From: Zizania palustris
Taxonomy: Eukaryota > Streptophyta > Magnoliopsida > Poales > Poaceae
Direction: 5' to 3'
Assembly (NCBI GenBank): GCA_019279435.1
Contig: JAAALK010000287.1
Coordinates: 12,772,162 to 12,836,161 of the forward strand
Length of the DNA: 64,000 bases
Shown here: one piece after another, positions 1-10,509 of the stretch
Numbering within the stretch: the stretch's first letter is position 1
Layout: each line of letters begins with the position of its first letter
Program-made: the position numbers and the translations under genes
Notes under the pieces: generated by a model
Told to the model about the DNA's origin: nothing
Database searches by the model: none
What the model saw: only the letters and a program-made list of their open reading frames with translations

Positions 1-17
1 ATTTTGGAAACCTCAGG

Positions 18-1889
18 ATGTCGAACAACCAAGGCTCCGACGCTCCCCAGAACGGAGGAGAGAACGGCAACCTGCCACAGTGGGGAGCGACCGGGCAAAG
101 GCAAGCCCCAGTCGTCAACCACCCCACACTGGCTGAGATGATTGCCACTCAGAACCAGTTGGTTGCTGCCCTATTAAACCAGATCCAACAACAGCAGCAG
201 CAGATGCAAGAGCAGCAGGCTCAGTTTTTCCGCCATCACCAACAGCCTGAGCTGCATCATCACGCCGCCCCAGCTCCCGCTCCCACGTCCCAGCTCTCGG
301 AGTTCCTCCGAGTTCGCCCACCAACCTTCTCAAGCACCACCAACCCCATGGAGGCTGGGGATTGGTTAAGGACCATTGAGAAGAAGCTAGATCTGCTGAC
401 CTGCACTGAGCAGGAGAAAGTGGCATTCGCCACCCATCAACTCCATGGTCCCGCCGCAGAATGGTGGGACAACCTGCGAGAGACTCTGCCTGAAGGACAT
501 GTTCACACTTGGGCAGAATTTTCCGAAGCTTTCCGTGCCGCTCATATCCCAGAAGGCATCATCGCACAGAAGCAGCAGGAGTTCAGGGACCTGCAGCAGG
601 GGAGCAGGTCCGTCACGGAGTATTTACACGAGTTCAACCGACTGGCTCGATACGCGCCTGAAGAAGTCCGAACTGACGCGGCCAGGCAGTCTAAGTTCCT
701 TCGAGGTCTTAAGGATGAGTTGTCCCTTCAGCTCGTTTCCGGAGATTATGCCAACTTCCAAAAGTTGGTTAATAAGGCTATTATTCAGGAGACCCAGCAG
801 AACAAGGTCGACCTGAAAAAGAGGAGGATGATTGCCTTTAGGCAAAACCAGGGCATGGCTCAGAGGCCCCGCTTCACACCTCCTCCATCGGCACCACAAT
901 ACCACCCCCGACCTGTGTATCGACCAGCGCCACCCGCCGCCAACGCCGGAACCGGACAACCTCGCCCCGCTCCCACCACCCCAGCTGCACCAGCCGCCCC
1001 AACAAGGAAGGCGGAAATCCTGCGCGACAAGCACGGCAAGCCCGTGGTATGTTTCAACTGCCGTCAGGAAGGGCATTACTCCAGTCAGTGCCCTCATCCC
1101 AAGTGTGCCCAAGGCGTCACATCAAACCCCGCCGTCCGCGCCAAAGTCAATCACGTCACCGCCGAAGAAGCCCAGGCCGCCCCGGAAATTGTCATGCGTA
1201 AGTTTGCGGTACATTCATCATTTGTAGTAGTATTATTTGACACCGGAGCTACCCACTCCTTTATATCAACTACTTTTGTGGAAAGAAATGCCTTGTACAT
1301 AAGTGAACTACCCAGACCAGTATTGATAGCCACCCCGGGCAAGCAAACCCTCGCCTATTCCTTTAGCCCAAGGGTATGGGTAGATATCCACGGCACGAGA
1401 TTTTGGGCCGACCCCATTCTAATAGAATGCCAAGGTTTGGATCTCATCCTAGGGATGGATTGGTTAAATAAACACCAAGGAGTAATAGAATGTGCTCAGA
1501 GGAAAGTGACTGTGACCAGTGAAGAGGGGACCACCGTCACATTCCAGATGCCAAGCATGACGACCGGAAGATCAAGACTACATCAGATCACCTTGGAAGA
1601 AATACCAATAGTCTGTGAGTACCCGGATGTATTTCCGGAGGACTTACCAGGGATGCCACCTAAGAGGGACATCGAGTTCCGGATTGATTTGGTGCCCGGA
1701 ACCACCCCTATCTACAAGCGACCATACCGAATGGCCGCCAATGAATTAGCTGAGATAAACAGCAATTGGAGGATCTTGAAAGGAAAGGTTATATCAGACC
1801 AAGTACGTCGCCCTGGGGTGCCCCCGTCATCTTCGTCGAGAAGAAAGAAGACAAGGCCAAGCGTATGTTTGTGGATTACCGCGCTTTGA
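18..1889 (+). CDS. Tekay-1 gag, zinc knuckle and aspartic protease
   Basis: The start ATG at 18 opens a Gln- and Pro-rich N-terminus followed by a capsid-like region (AEWWDNLRE, then FRDLQQGSRSVTEYLHEF) typical of the plant retrotransposon gag domain. A CCHC zinc knuckle (CFNCRQEGHYSSQC) lies near residues 345-358, and the protease active site LFDTGATHSF has its aspartate near residue 408, followed by ILGMDWL. Gag packages element RNA and the protease matures the polyprotein. The genuine frame runs to the start of reverse transcriptase near base 1760, where one base is missing. The last ~40 codons, ending at 1889, are therefore out-of-frame. Gag and pol were originally one open frame. Confidence 0.9.
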   Translation: MSNNQGSDAPQNGGENGNLPQWGATGQRQAPVVNHPTLAEMIATQNQLVAALLNQIQQQQQQMQEQQAQFFRHHQQPELHHHAAPAPAPTSQLSEFLRVRPPTFSSTTNPMEAGDWLRTIEKKLDLLTCTEQEKVAFATHQLHGPAAEWWDNLRETLPEGHVHTWAEFSEAFRAAHIPEGIIAQKQQEFRDLQQGSRSVTEYLHEFNRLARYAPEEVRTDAARQSKFLRGLKDELSLQLVSGDYANFQKLVNKAIIQETQQNKVDLKKRRMIAFRQNQGMAQRPRFTPPPSAPQYHPRPVYRPAPPAANAGTGQPRPAPTTPAAPAAPTRKAEILRDKHGKPVVCFNCRQEGHYSSQCPHPKCAQGVTSNPAVRAKVNHVTAEEAQAAPEIVMRKFAVHSSFVVVLFDTGATHSFISTTFVERNALYISELPRPVLIATPGKQTLAYSFSPRVWVDIHGTRFWADPILIECQGLDLILGMDWLNKHQGVIECAQRKVTVTSEEGTTVTFQMPSMTTGRSRLHQITLEEIPIVCEYPDVFPEDLPGMPPKRDIEFRIDLVPGTTPIYKRPYRMAANELAEINSNWRILKGKVISDQVRRPGVPPSSSSRRKKTRPSVCLWITAL

Positions 1890-2299
1890 ATGAAGTGACC
1901 ATCAAGAATAAGTACCTGTTGCCTCGGATCGACGATCTCTTCGACCAGCTAAAGGGAGCTACGGTATTCTCGAAGATCGACCTGCGGTCTGGATACCATC
2001 AATTAAGGATTCGAGAAGAAGATATACCCAAGACGGCTTTTACCACCCGCTATGGATTGTATGAGTGCACGGTTATGTCCTTTGGATTGACCAACGCCCC
2101 TGCGTTCTTCATGAATATGATGAATAAAGTGTTCATGGAATATTTGGACAAATTCATAGTAGTCTTCATAGACGATATCCTCATTTATTCCAAGGACCAG
2201 AAAGAGCACGAGACTCACCTCCGGTTAACCTTAGGAAAGTTAAGGGAACACCAATTGTATGCCAAGTACAGCAAATGCAAGTTTGGACGGCAGAAGTAA
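1766..2299 (+). CDS. Tekay-1 reverse transcriptase core (frameshifted piece)
   Basis: This frame continues the polyprotein after the deletion near 1760. It carries the RT fingers and palm: SPWGAPVIFVEKKE, the motif FVDYRALNEVTIKN, SKIDLRSGYHQLRI, FGLTNAPAFF, and the catalytic FIDDIL with its two aspartates at 2171-2176. These residues are intact. The frame ends falsely at 2299 because another base is missing near 2280 (in the KCKF stretch); the downstream frame takes over at once. The initial Met is an internal residue, not a real start. The enzyme would have copied element RNA to cDNA in the virus-like particle; this copy cannot make it as one protein. Confidence 0.9.
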   Translation: MEDLERKGYIRPSTSPWGAPVIFVEKKEDKAKRMFVDYRALNEVTIKNKYLLPRIDDLFDQLKGATVFSKIDLRSGYHQLRIREEDIPKTAFTTRYGLYECTVMSFGLTNAPAFFMNMMNKVFMEYLDKFIVVFIDDILIYSKDQKEHETHLRLTLGKLREHQLYAKYSKCKFGRQK

Positions 2300-4494
2300 A
2301 GTTCCTTGGACACATCATCTCTGCGGAAGGAATCGCAGTAGACCCTGCCACCGTAGAAGCAGTTACGGATTGGCTGCCACCCACGAACGTATCTGAGATA
2401 CGAAGTTTTCTGGGATTGGCCGGATATTATCGGAGGTTCATTGAGAATTTTTCTAAGATAGCCAAGCCAATGACCAAGTTGTTGCAGAAGGGAGAGAAGT
2501 TTGAATGGACTCCTGAATGCGAGGAGAGTTTCCGCACTCTTAAGACCCGTTTGGTGTCTGCACCTATACTGACCCTACCGGATATCCGCAAAGACTTCCA
2601 TGTCTATTGCGACGCATCTCGCCAGGGATTGGGATGTGTTCTTATGCAAGATGGAAAAGTTATCTCTTATGCCTCCCGACAGTTGAGACCTCATGAGATG
2701 AACTACCCGACCCATGATTTGGAATTAGCCGCCGTAGTGCACGCCCTCAAGATTTGGAGGCACTATTTGGTTGGAAATCGATGTGAGATCTTTACGGATC
2801 ACAAGAGATTGAAGTATATCTTCACACAGCCAGACCTTAACTTGAGACAAAGACGATGGCTGGAACTAATCAAGGATTATGACTTAGGTATTCACTACCA
2901 CCCCGGAAAAGCAAATGTGGTAGCTGATGCCTTAAGTCGCAAGGGATATTGCATGGCCATGATGATTCAGGAAAACGCACCCTTGTTATGTAAAGAGATG
3001 GAAAAGTTGAATCTTGGGTTGACCACAGGAGCATATCTAGCCACCTTGGAAACTCAACCTGTCTTGTTTGAGCAAATCCGCGAAGCCCAATTAGAAGACC
3101 CGGATATAGCAGCCATTAGGAAGAACATGAGACAAGGAAAAGCCCCAGGATTTTCAGAGGACGAGAACGGCACCATATGGTTTGGAACCCGGATATGTGT
3201 GCCGGATAAACCTGAGATAAAGACCCTGATCCTAAGAGAAGCCCATGAGACAATGTACTCCATTCATCCCGGCAGTACCAAGATGTACCAGGACCTGAAA
3301 GAACGTTATTGGTGGGTTAGTATGAAGAGAGAGATTGCTCAGTTTGTCGCCGAGTGTGACACCTGCAGAAGAGTAAAAGCTGAACACCAGAGACCTGCAG
3401 GATTGTTACAGCCACTTAAAGTGCCTGAATGGAAGTGGGAAGAGATCGGTATGGATTTCATCACCGGACTACCTAAGACCCAACTTGGGTATGATTCTAT
3501 TTGGGTGATCATCGATCGGCTTACGAAAGTAGCTCATTTCATAGCCGTCAAGACGACCTTCAGTGGCCCTAAGCTTGCAGAGCTATATATGGCCCGGATA
3601 GTATGTCTTCATGGAGTACCCAAGAAGATAGTGTCCGACAGAGGAAGTCAGTTTACCTCTCGTTTCTGGAAGAACCTTCAAGAGGAGATGGGCACGAGAT
3701 TGAACTTCAGTACTGCCTACCACCCTCAGACGGATGGACAAACAGAAAGGGTGAATCAGATATTGGAGGATATGCTTCGAGCATGTGTCTTGGATTTTGG
3801 AGCCACTTGGGACAAGAGCTTGCCGTACGCTGAGTTTTCGTACAACAACAGCTATCAAGCCAGCCTTCAGATGTCTCCTTTTGAAGCCTTATATGGACGT
3901 AAGTGCAGAACGCCCCTACTTTGGGACCAAACTGGTGAATCCCAAGTGTTCGGAACAGACATTCTTCGCGAAGCTGAAGAGAAGGTACGGATCATTAGAG
4001 ACCGACTCAAGACAGCCCAATCACGACAGAAGAGCTACGCGGACAATCGACGCCGAGATCTAGCCTTTGAAGAGGGAGATCATGTATATCTTCGAGTTAC
4101 GCCTCTCCGTGGGACTCAACGGTTTAACATGAGAGGGAAGCTGGCCCCTCGATATATTGGACCATTTCCCATTGTTCGACGTCAAGGTGAAGTTGCATAT
4201 CAGTTGGAATTACCGCCCTCATTGGCTGGAGTGCATGACGTGTTTCACGTTTCCCAACTCAAGAAGTGTCTTCGCATTCCGACAGATCAAGTGGATTTAC
4301 AACAGTTGGATGTTCAAGAGGATCTGACCTATGTGGAAAAGCCTGTCAAGATATTAGAGGTCAAAGAAAGGATCACCAGGAGTCGTGTCATCCGCTTTTG
4401 TAAAGTACAGTGGAGCAATCATCCGGTAGAAGAGGCTACATGGGAAAAAGAAGATGAACTCAAGGCACAGCATCCTGAACTATTCGAGGATTGA
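2275..4494 (+). CDS. Tekay-1 RT end, RNase H, integrase and chromodomain
   Basis: Genuine sequence starts near 2300 with VKFLGHIISAEGI (RT thumb). RNase H follows: VYCDASRQGLGCVL, LELAAVVHALKIWRHYL, FTDHKRLKYIF and HPGKANVVADALSR. Integrase has an HHCC zinc domain (HETMYSIHPG ... CDTCRR) and the catalytic triad: Asp at 3454 (GMDFITGLP), Asp at 3637 (VSDRGSQF) and Glu at 3745 (GQTERVNQ). A chromodomain ends the protein, roughly 4340-4480, with VIRFCKVQWSNH and EATWEKEDEL. In this lineage the chromodomain is thought to guide insertion into heterochromatin. The TGA stop at 4492-4494 is followed closely by the polypurine tract. This 740-residue part is open and looks recently active. Confidence 0.92.
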   Translation: MQVWTAEVKFLGHIISAEGIAVDPATVEAVTDWLPPTNVSEIRSFLGLAGYYRRFIENFSKIAKPMTKLLQKGEKFEWTPECEESFRTLKTRLVSAPILTLPDIRKDFHVYCDASRQGLGCVLMQDGKVISYASRQLRPHEMNYPTHDLELAAVVHALKIWRHYLVGNRCEIFTDHKRLKYIFTQPDLNLRQRRWLELIKDYDLGIHYHPGKANVVADALSRKGYCMAMMIQENAPLLCKEMEKLNLGLTTGAYLATLETQPVLFEQIREAQLEDPDIAAIRKNMRQGKAPGFSEDENGTIWFGTRICVPDKPEIKTLILREAHETMYSIHPGSTKMYQDLKERYWWVSMKREIAQFVAECDTCRRVKAEHQRPAGLLQPLKVPEWKWEEIGMDFITGLPKTQLGYDSIWVIIDRLTKVAHFIAVKTTFSGPKLAELYMARIVCLHGVPKKIVSDRGSQFTSRFWKNLQEEMGTRLNFSTAYHPQTDGQTERVNQILEDMLRACVLDFGATWDKSLPYAEFSYNNSYQASLQMSPFEALYGRKCRTPLLWDQTGESQVFGTDILREAEEKVRIIRDRLKTAQSRQKSYADNRRRDLAFEEGDHVYLRVTPLRGTQRFNMRGKLAPRYIGPFPIVRRQGEVAYQLELPPSLAGVHDVFHVSQLKKCLRIPTDQVDLQQLDVQEDLTYVEKPVKILEVKERITRSRVIRFCKVQWSNHPVEEATWEKEDELKAQHPELFED

Positions 4495-4520
4495 GCCGAA
4501 TCTCGAGGACGAGATTCTCT

Positions 4521-4536
4521 GTAAGGGGGATAGGAT
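4521..4536 (+). other. Tekay-1 polypurine tract
   Basis: A purine-rich run (GTAAGGGGGATAGGAT) directly precedes the TG that opens the 3' LTR. This is the expected primer for plus-strand DNA synthesis. Confidence 0.8.
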
Positions 4537-7500
4537 TGTAACACCCCAGAAATTAAAAAGGAATAAAATAAAAAGAAAATAATATTTAAATCATTTTTGG
4601 ATTTATTATTAAAGGAGAAATAACAAAAGAACCCAAATAAAGCCAAACAGGGAGAAATATTCAAATTTGGACCTGGAAATTTTATGAGATGAACTAGAGA
4701 CCAAAATATAATTTTAGGAATTTTTACAAATTTTTATCTACAGTGATTCAACCCTTAACCAAATATATGAATTTCTGGAATTATTTTAAATCGGAAAAGC
4801 ATTTAAATTCAAACTGGGCCTTAACCCTCAATCTGCCTCAGCCCAGCCCAGCCCAGGCCGCCAGCCACCGACAGGTGGGACCGACCTGTCGGCGCTCGCG
4901 TCCTCCCTCTCTCTCCCGCCCGCGCCCCCGCCTGGCCCACCCGTCAGCCACCCGTGCCCTGTCCACACTCTCTGATCAACTGGCCCCGCATGTCGGCGCC
5001 CTCCCTCCCGCACTCGCACACCGACAGGTGGGGGCCACCTGTCGGATCCATCTTCCCCGATGGAAATTCCCCTCCCCTTTCCTTTCCGGCGAGATCCCCT
5101 TCCGAATCCCGCCGCCGGCCACCCGCGTTAGCCCGGATTAACCCCGGATCACTTTCCCCGGACATGGCCGCCCCCTTTCCATCTATAACCGACGCGTATG
5201 CACGAGTATGGGAGGTTATCCGAGGAATTGGAAACCTCGCCGGAGAGATTTGGAACCCTCTCGGGTTTCCACCGTTTCCCTTGCCAAAAACCCTCGCCGG
5301 CAACCCCTATTTATACCCCTCGGTTCACCGCACTCCACCCACACCCCTAACGCCCTAGCCGAAGCAATCCCGAGCGCCCCACTCCATTTCTTCGGTTTCA
5401 CCTCCTGCTCCACCTCCGGCGAGTCATCGTCGTCGACCTCGGCCTCCTCCGCCCTAGCCACCGCCACCAGAGTGACCGTCGACGACCCCCCGTCCCTGGC
5501 CACCCCTCCGTTGGCCTTGGAAACCGCCGGATCGTCGTCGCCGTCGAGCTCCCGAACCCCCTCCGCCGTCTACCCCATCGTCGGTCGCCGTCCGTTGACC
5601 ACCGTCGCCACTTAAGGTACGAACGTGACCGCCAGCTCCTCCTCATTCCATTTTTGGCAAAGAATAGGGCCTTCGGCCATCGCCGTCGCCAGAGGGAGCT
5701 CGCCGTTGTTCGGCCGGCGCTGGGGACGAAGCCCTCGGCTTCCCCCGTGCCGCGCGCGTGCCGGACGGCGCCTCTGCCGTTCGATCCGGACTGAACGGCC
5801 AGGATTAGATCCTGAAACCGAGCGCCCTGATGCGTTTGACTGAGGTTGACCGGTATCGGTCGATCTCAGCCGTTGGATCTCACTTAAACTCCCCGCACAG
5901 CCGCAGATCATTGGATCTGGATCCAACGGTCCAGATCCGATCGGCCCACGCGCACAGTGCGCGGGTCCATGGTGGACTTGGCTCACCGTGGACCCTCGCA
6001 GGTTTTCTGGATTAAATAAAATACAGAAATTTGTTTAAACATCAAAAATTCATATCTTGCTCATTTTAACTCCAAATTTCACCATTCAAATTTTGTTAAA
6101 TCCAGAATAATATTCTCTACACATTAATGCACTAAAAACAGTATGTTACTGTTACCCAAAATATTTTTATTAAATAAATGAATAAAAACCCTTTAGGGAT
6201 TAAAATTTGGAATACAGAAAATCAATTAGGAAAAATCCTAAAAAGTTAAGTTTTACTGTTTTATACCAAACTTTAGAATATTAAAATATTACTTCACATA
6301 AAAACACCCACAAATATGAATATTGCTTATTTGGTGGATTTTATCTGTTTATTAAATGTATTGTTTACTTTTCCGTATCGAGAAGACTACGAGTTAGTCG
6401 AGGAGCAGGAGTTCTACCCCGAGGTTCCTCCATCCCCATTTGCTGATCAAGGCAAGTCATCGACCGTCTCTGTGGAAACAGTTGATCATATTGAGCCCAT
6501 GTTTTTATAAATTATCGCTATAACTCATAGGTTAATATTGCATTAGTCAAATATCAAGCCCTACACTTATATTTATTGGATCCCCGTCCTTGTGTGCAAA
6601 CCCAAGCCATGCTTATTGAGCCTTAACTCCTTGTCACTCTACAAATATTATATTAGCTAGTGCCCAATGTACCGGCACAACCGCTATAGGATATAAAGAA
6701 TGAGTCGTAGATAGCTGGATTCTGATATATGAAATTCCCCGTTATTCTCGTCTCTGGATTCTGTTTGAGTTGGCTAAGTTATAAGTATGGTGGGTTCCGG
6801 GTGCAAGCTCGGAAACTGGTTGGTCGCACCCGGGGCACTATAAGGACCGGTCTGCGGGATCTGTTGCAAAGCACTTCCGTACCAACCACAAGTCTAATGG
6901 GTAAGTCCTAACCGGAAGTATGGAACACCCCGACTCTCTGCACCATAGTGGAGGGGGCAAGGGGCAAGCCCTCAGGGCGCCTTGTACCAAAGAAGGCTCA
7001 AGGGGGGGTATGGTGAGGCATCGACGCGTCGGGGCACCATATGAAACCTATAAGAGGGTGTTGTTGAGTCGGGGAGGACTATATGGAAGGTTTTGGCACG
7101 AGTTCCCGAGAAATGGGTCATCTCGTTACACTTTGGTGTAAGTAATGAGTGTGTGCCTTGTGGGTACAGTGGTACATCTCTGATCAGAGTAATTCAATCT
7201 TTTCGAAAAGCCGAGCCCACGGTCAAGGGCGGGTTGTGTGACTACTCGCAGTTAGTTTACAATTGTTTGAATGGATGAGTTATTCATGGCATGTAAGGAC
7301 TGTTGTGCGGGGAGGTAAAACGTACTCCTCGAGTTAGAAGATGATGATGCATTCACATGTTTACTTTTCCGTACTAATAAATTGCTCACATTAAATGCTT
7401 TACAAATATGCTGCTTCCGCAAAACTAGCCAATATCTCCCTTGTTATTATCTTGCATTATACTTGCATTCGGTGGCTTGTTGAGTACATCTGTACTCACC

Positions 7501-7770
7501 CCGTTGACTTACACCATCAGAGCCCGTCTACTACGAGGAGGATGAAGGTCTGGAGTAGCGACCCAGTCAAGGCGAGACTGGAAAGAGGCGTTCATCTAGG
7601 ACCCTTGATTTTATTAGTTTCTCTTCACTTTCATTCACTTTTGTATTAATGCGGTCTATGAACCGTGAATGATTGCCCGTATTGTACGTGGTCGCTTGAT
7701 GAACGTCTTGTTTTATTGATTTTCTATGGAATTTCAATAAAGTCCTGATTTATTAAATCGGGGCGCGACA
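4537..7770 (+). repeat. Tekay-1 3' LTR (3.2 kb)
   Basis: The LTR begins TGTAACACCCC after the polypurine tract and ends GGGGCGCGACA, giving TG...CA ends over 3,234 bp. The first part is GC-rich and contains the promoter; 6000-6380 is AT-rich. A small coding-like island at about 6382-6455 is conserved in a different LTR subfamily (see findings). 6730-7340 is nearly the same as parts of the LTRs at 7771-9493 and 30409-34274. Short open frames inside it have no recognisable product and are treated as chance. Confidence 0.9.
5309..5316 (+). promoter_or_regulatory. TATA box of the Tekay-1 LTR
   Basis: TATTTATA lies in a GC-rich stretch and is followed by a C-rich leader, as expected for an LTR promoter. 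No transcript evidence is available. Confidence 0.5.
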
Positions 7771-9493
7771 ACCTCGGCCACCCCTTCGTCGACGACGAAC
7801 CCCGCCGGATCCCCGTCGCCGACAAGGACCCGAACGACTTCGCCGCCTCCTCTCATCGCCGGCCACGCCCCGTCGACCTCGGATCACCGCAAGGGTACCC
7901 TCGTATTCCCCTTAGTTCAGTCTTTACGTTTTTAGCCTTAGTTAGGCCGGATAGCCCTCGCCATCGCCGGAATCGCTCGCCGTCGCGTCGCCGGAGTCGG
8001 GGAAGACGAGTACTTTACCCCTCCCGACACATGCCATGCCGGATTTGATCCTGGCCGCACAATCTCGATCCGACGACATAGATTAGAACCTTTACGCTAT
8101 TTAATCTCGCGCGTCCATCTGGTCAAAGCGGTATCGAGCGTCGTGGGCCGTTGATCGCAACTTAACGCCCCGCCTCGCCCCCACGCATTGGATCTGGATC
8201 CAACGGTCCAGATTGGGCCAGACCACGCACACAGTGCGTGGGTTCACCGTGGGCCTGGCTCACCGTGGACCCGAGACTGTTTTGGGATTTAATTTAAATT
8301 CCAGAAATGATTTTAAACTTCTAAAATTCATATCTTGCGCATTTGAACTCCAAAAATTACCATTTCAATTTCAGAAAATTTGTAATTTTATTCTCTACAT
8401 GTTCATACAATAAAACAGTATGTTTACTTTGGATATTTCAGGTTTATTTAATAAGGTATTCAAATGCCCTTAGGGTAAAATACAAATTTAATTATTTAAA
8501 TTTCTGCAAAATTTATATTTATTCATTTCCTGTTAATATAATGAAACCACTAAGTTTTCTCTGAACCTCTCATTTTAAATTAGTTAGAAAACTTAAAATG
8601 AGATTATTCACATTTAAAAATCCCTTTTATAAAGTACCATATTTCATTATAGTTCATTTTAAATATCCATAGAATGAATTTCATAAACTTAACACCTTTA
8701 TTTTCCTTAAGTTAACCTAAGCAAAACCTTTATGCTTGTTGTGTGATTTTTGTATTGTTTATTGAATGTTGTAATTATTTTATTTTATTTATATTGGTTA
8801 TCGCTTGGAGCACTTCATGCCGAGGTTTTGGCACGAGTTCCTGTGGTATGGGTCATCTCGTTTGGGATGAGTGCGTGCCTTGTGGGTACAGTAGTACATC
8901 TCTTATCAGAGTTATCAATCTTTTCGAAAAGCCGAGCCCACGGTCAAGGGCGGGTTGCGTGACATCCCACAGTTAGATTACTTTTGATATGTATTTGCAT
9001 GATGATTTGACATATAAGGACTATTGTGCGAGGAGGTAAAACGTACTCCTCGAGTTAGATGATGTTATTGATGTACATGTTTACTATTCCGCACGATAAA
9101 ATTTGACTACACTAATTGCAATAACTGAAAATGTACTTTTCCACACTTTTAGCCATTATCCTTCCTTTGCTATTACCTTGCATTATTACTTGCATTTGCG
9201 GTGGCTTGTTGAGTACTTTTTGTACTCATACCCGTTGGACACACCATTCAGAGGATGCCTACTATGAGGATGGTCTGGAGTAGCGACCCAGTCAAGCAGA
9301 AAGATCTTGAAGAAGGCGTTCGTCATGCGTTCTACTTTTGTTATCGTTATTGTTAAACTCTGATGTAATAATTATGGTCTGCGTACCATGAATACTTGTC
9401 GTATGTATGATTGTCGCATGATGAACCTCTTGTATTATTGTTTTTCTTATGAAATTCAATAATGTTCCGATTTCGATAAATCGGGGTGCCACA
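7771..9493 (+). repeat. Tekay-2 LTR, 5' part missing
   Basis: This segment starts abruptly at the end of the Tekay-1 LTR and ends GGGGTGCCACA at 9493. It aligns by eye with Tekay-1 LTR interior: the block around GGATCCAACGGTCCAGAT (5917 and 8191), the block around 7090-7250, and the terminal AATCGGGG end. The segment matching about 6370-7080 of the first LTR is absent. It is best read as the right part of an older LTR interrupted by Tekay-1. It is itself inserted in a Tat element, whose gag-protease spacer begins at 9494. It holds no gene. Confidence 0.82.
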
Positions 9494-9775
9494 CCCGAGG
9501 CCGAAGGGCACACTTCGGCTAGAATTAACAGGAGTCAGACCGTAGCTCTAGGTACCAAGCTGCAGCCATCTTGGGCTCCTCCGGGCATGTCCAAATCACA
9601 GAAGCGACGCCTACTAAGGCTGCGGGCACAGGAGATGCGCGAGAAGGTAGCTGAGGCCAAGCGCGATGCTATCTTCGAAGAAATCCGCCCTCAGCCAGCC
9701 ATGAAGTAGGTATGGAGAGAGAAGCCGGTTGAGGTAACCAACCCGGCCCCTAGTCCAAGAGATGACGAGGATGAA

Positions 9776-10501
9776 ATGCTCGACGATGACTACTCATACG
9801 TCTCTGAGGGACCTGCACCCCTGCTGATGGACATCAACATCGTCACGCTGCCTGCCGAGTTCGCCCTACCGCGGGACGAGGCCAAGGTCGCTCAGTTGAA
9901 ACTCGGTCCACACAGCGCCATCTTTGAGAACCCCGAGGACTCGGCTCGCCATCTGAAGCCCCTCTATGTTAGAGGCCACATCGATGGGAAGCCGATTTCC
10001 TAGATGCTCATCGACAGTGGCGCCACTGTTAACCTAATGCCTTATTCATTGTTAAAGAAACTTGGCAGGGACAAAGATGACCTGAAGAACACTAACTTGA
10101 TGCTCAACGGCTTCAGCGGTGAGAGCTCTGAGGCCAAGGGAGTACTCTCTATGGAGTTGACGGTGGGCAACAAGACGTTTCCGACAGCATTCTTCATCGT
10201 TGACGTACAAGGTAATTATAGCGTGTTACTCGGGCGCGACTGGATTCACGCGAACTGTTGCATCCCTTCTACTCTACACCAGTGCCTGATACAGTGGGAC
10301 GACGATGAGATAGAAGTCATCCCCGCGGATACTTCGGCCCAAGTAGCATTGGCCGATGTATTAGTCGACGCCATCCATAACAAGGTAGAGTGTCTATCAG
10401 GTAGAGATCTTTCGGATTATGACTTTGTTAGTGTATCCGGAGGACGGTTTGTACCGGTGTCTGTAAAGCCGGCTGGAGTAGCATGGCTATTCTTGTATTA
10501 G
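9776..10501 (+). pseudogene. Tat-A aspartic protease region (broken)
   Basis: The sequence reads from a Pro-rich spacer (from 9494) into PLYVRGHIDGKPIS, then a TAG stop at 10001-10003, then MLIDSGATVNLMPYSLLKKLG, the protease active site with Asp-Ser-Gly. LLGRDWIHANCC follows. In copy B the stop codon position is Trp and in copy C it is Arg, so the stop is secondary. The frame ends at 10501. This would be the polyprotein-processing protease; it is inactive as it stands. Confidence 0.82.
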
Positions 10502-10509
10502 TAGTCATG

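Larger units (their letters stand above)
1..7770 (+). mobile_element. Tekay-1: Ty3/gypsy chromovirus, 5' LTR outside window
   Basis: Order is gag, protease, reverse transcriptase, RNase H, integrase, chromodomain, polypurine tract, 3' LTR, which is the Ty3/gypsy order. The C-terminal chromodomain and the 3.2-kb LTR point to the Tekay/Del chromovirus lineage (the RIRE3/RIRE8 type in rice; the exact family is inferred). The window opens 17 bases before the gag ATG, so the 5' LTR, primer site and left target duplication are not visible. Two single-base deletions break pol. The 3' LTR ends in CA at 7770 and abuts the interior of a second related LTR, so this element inserted into an older copy of its own kind. 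Confidence 0.93.
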
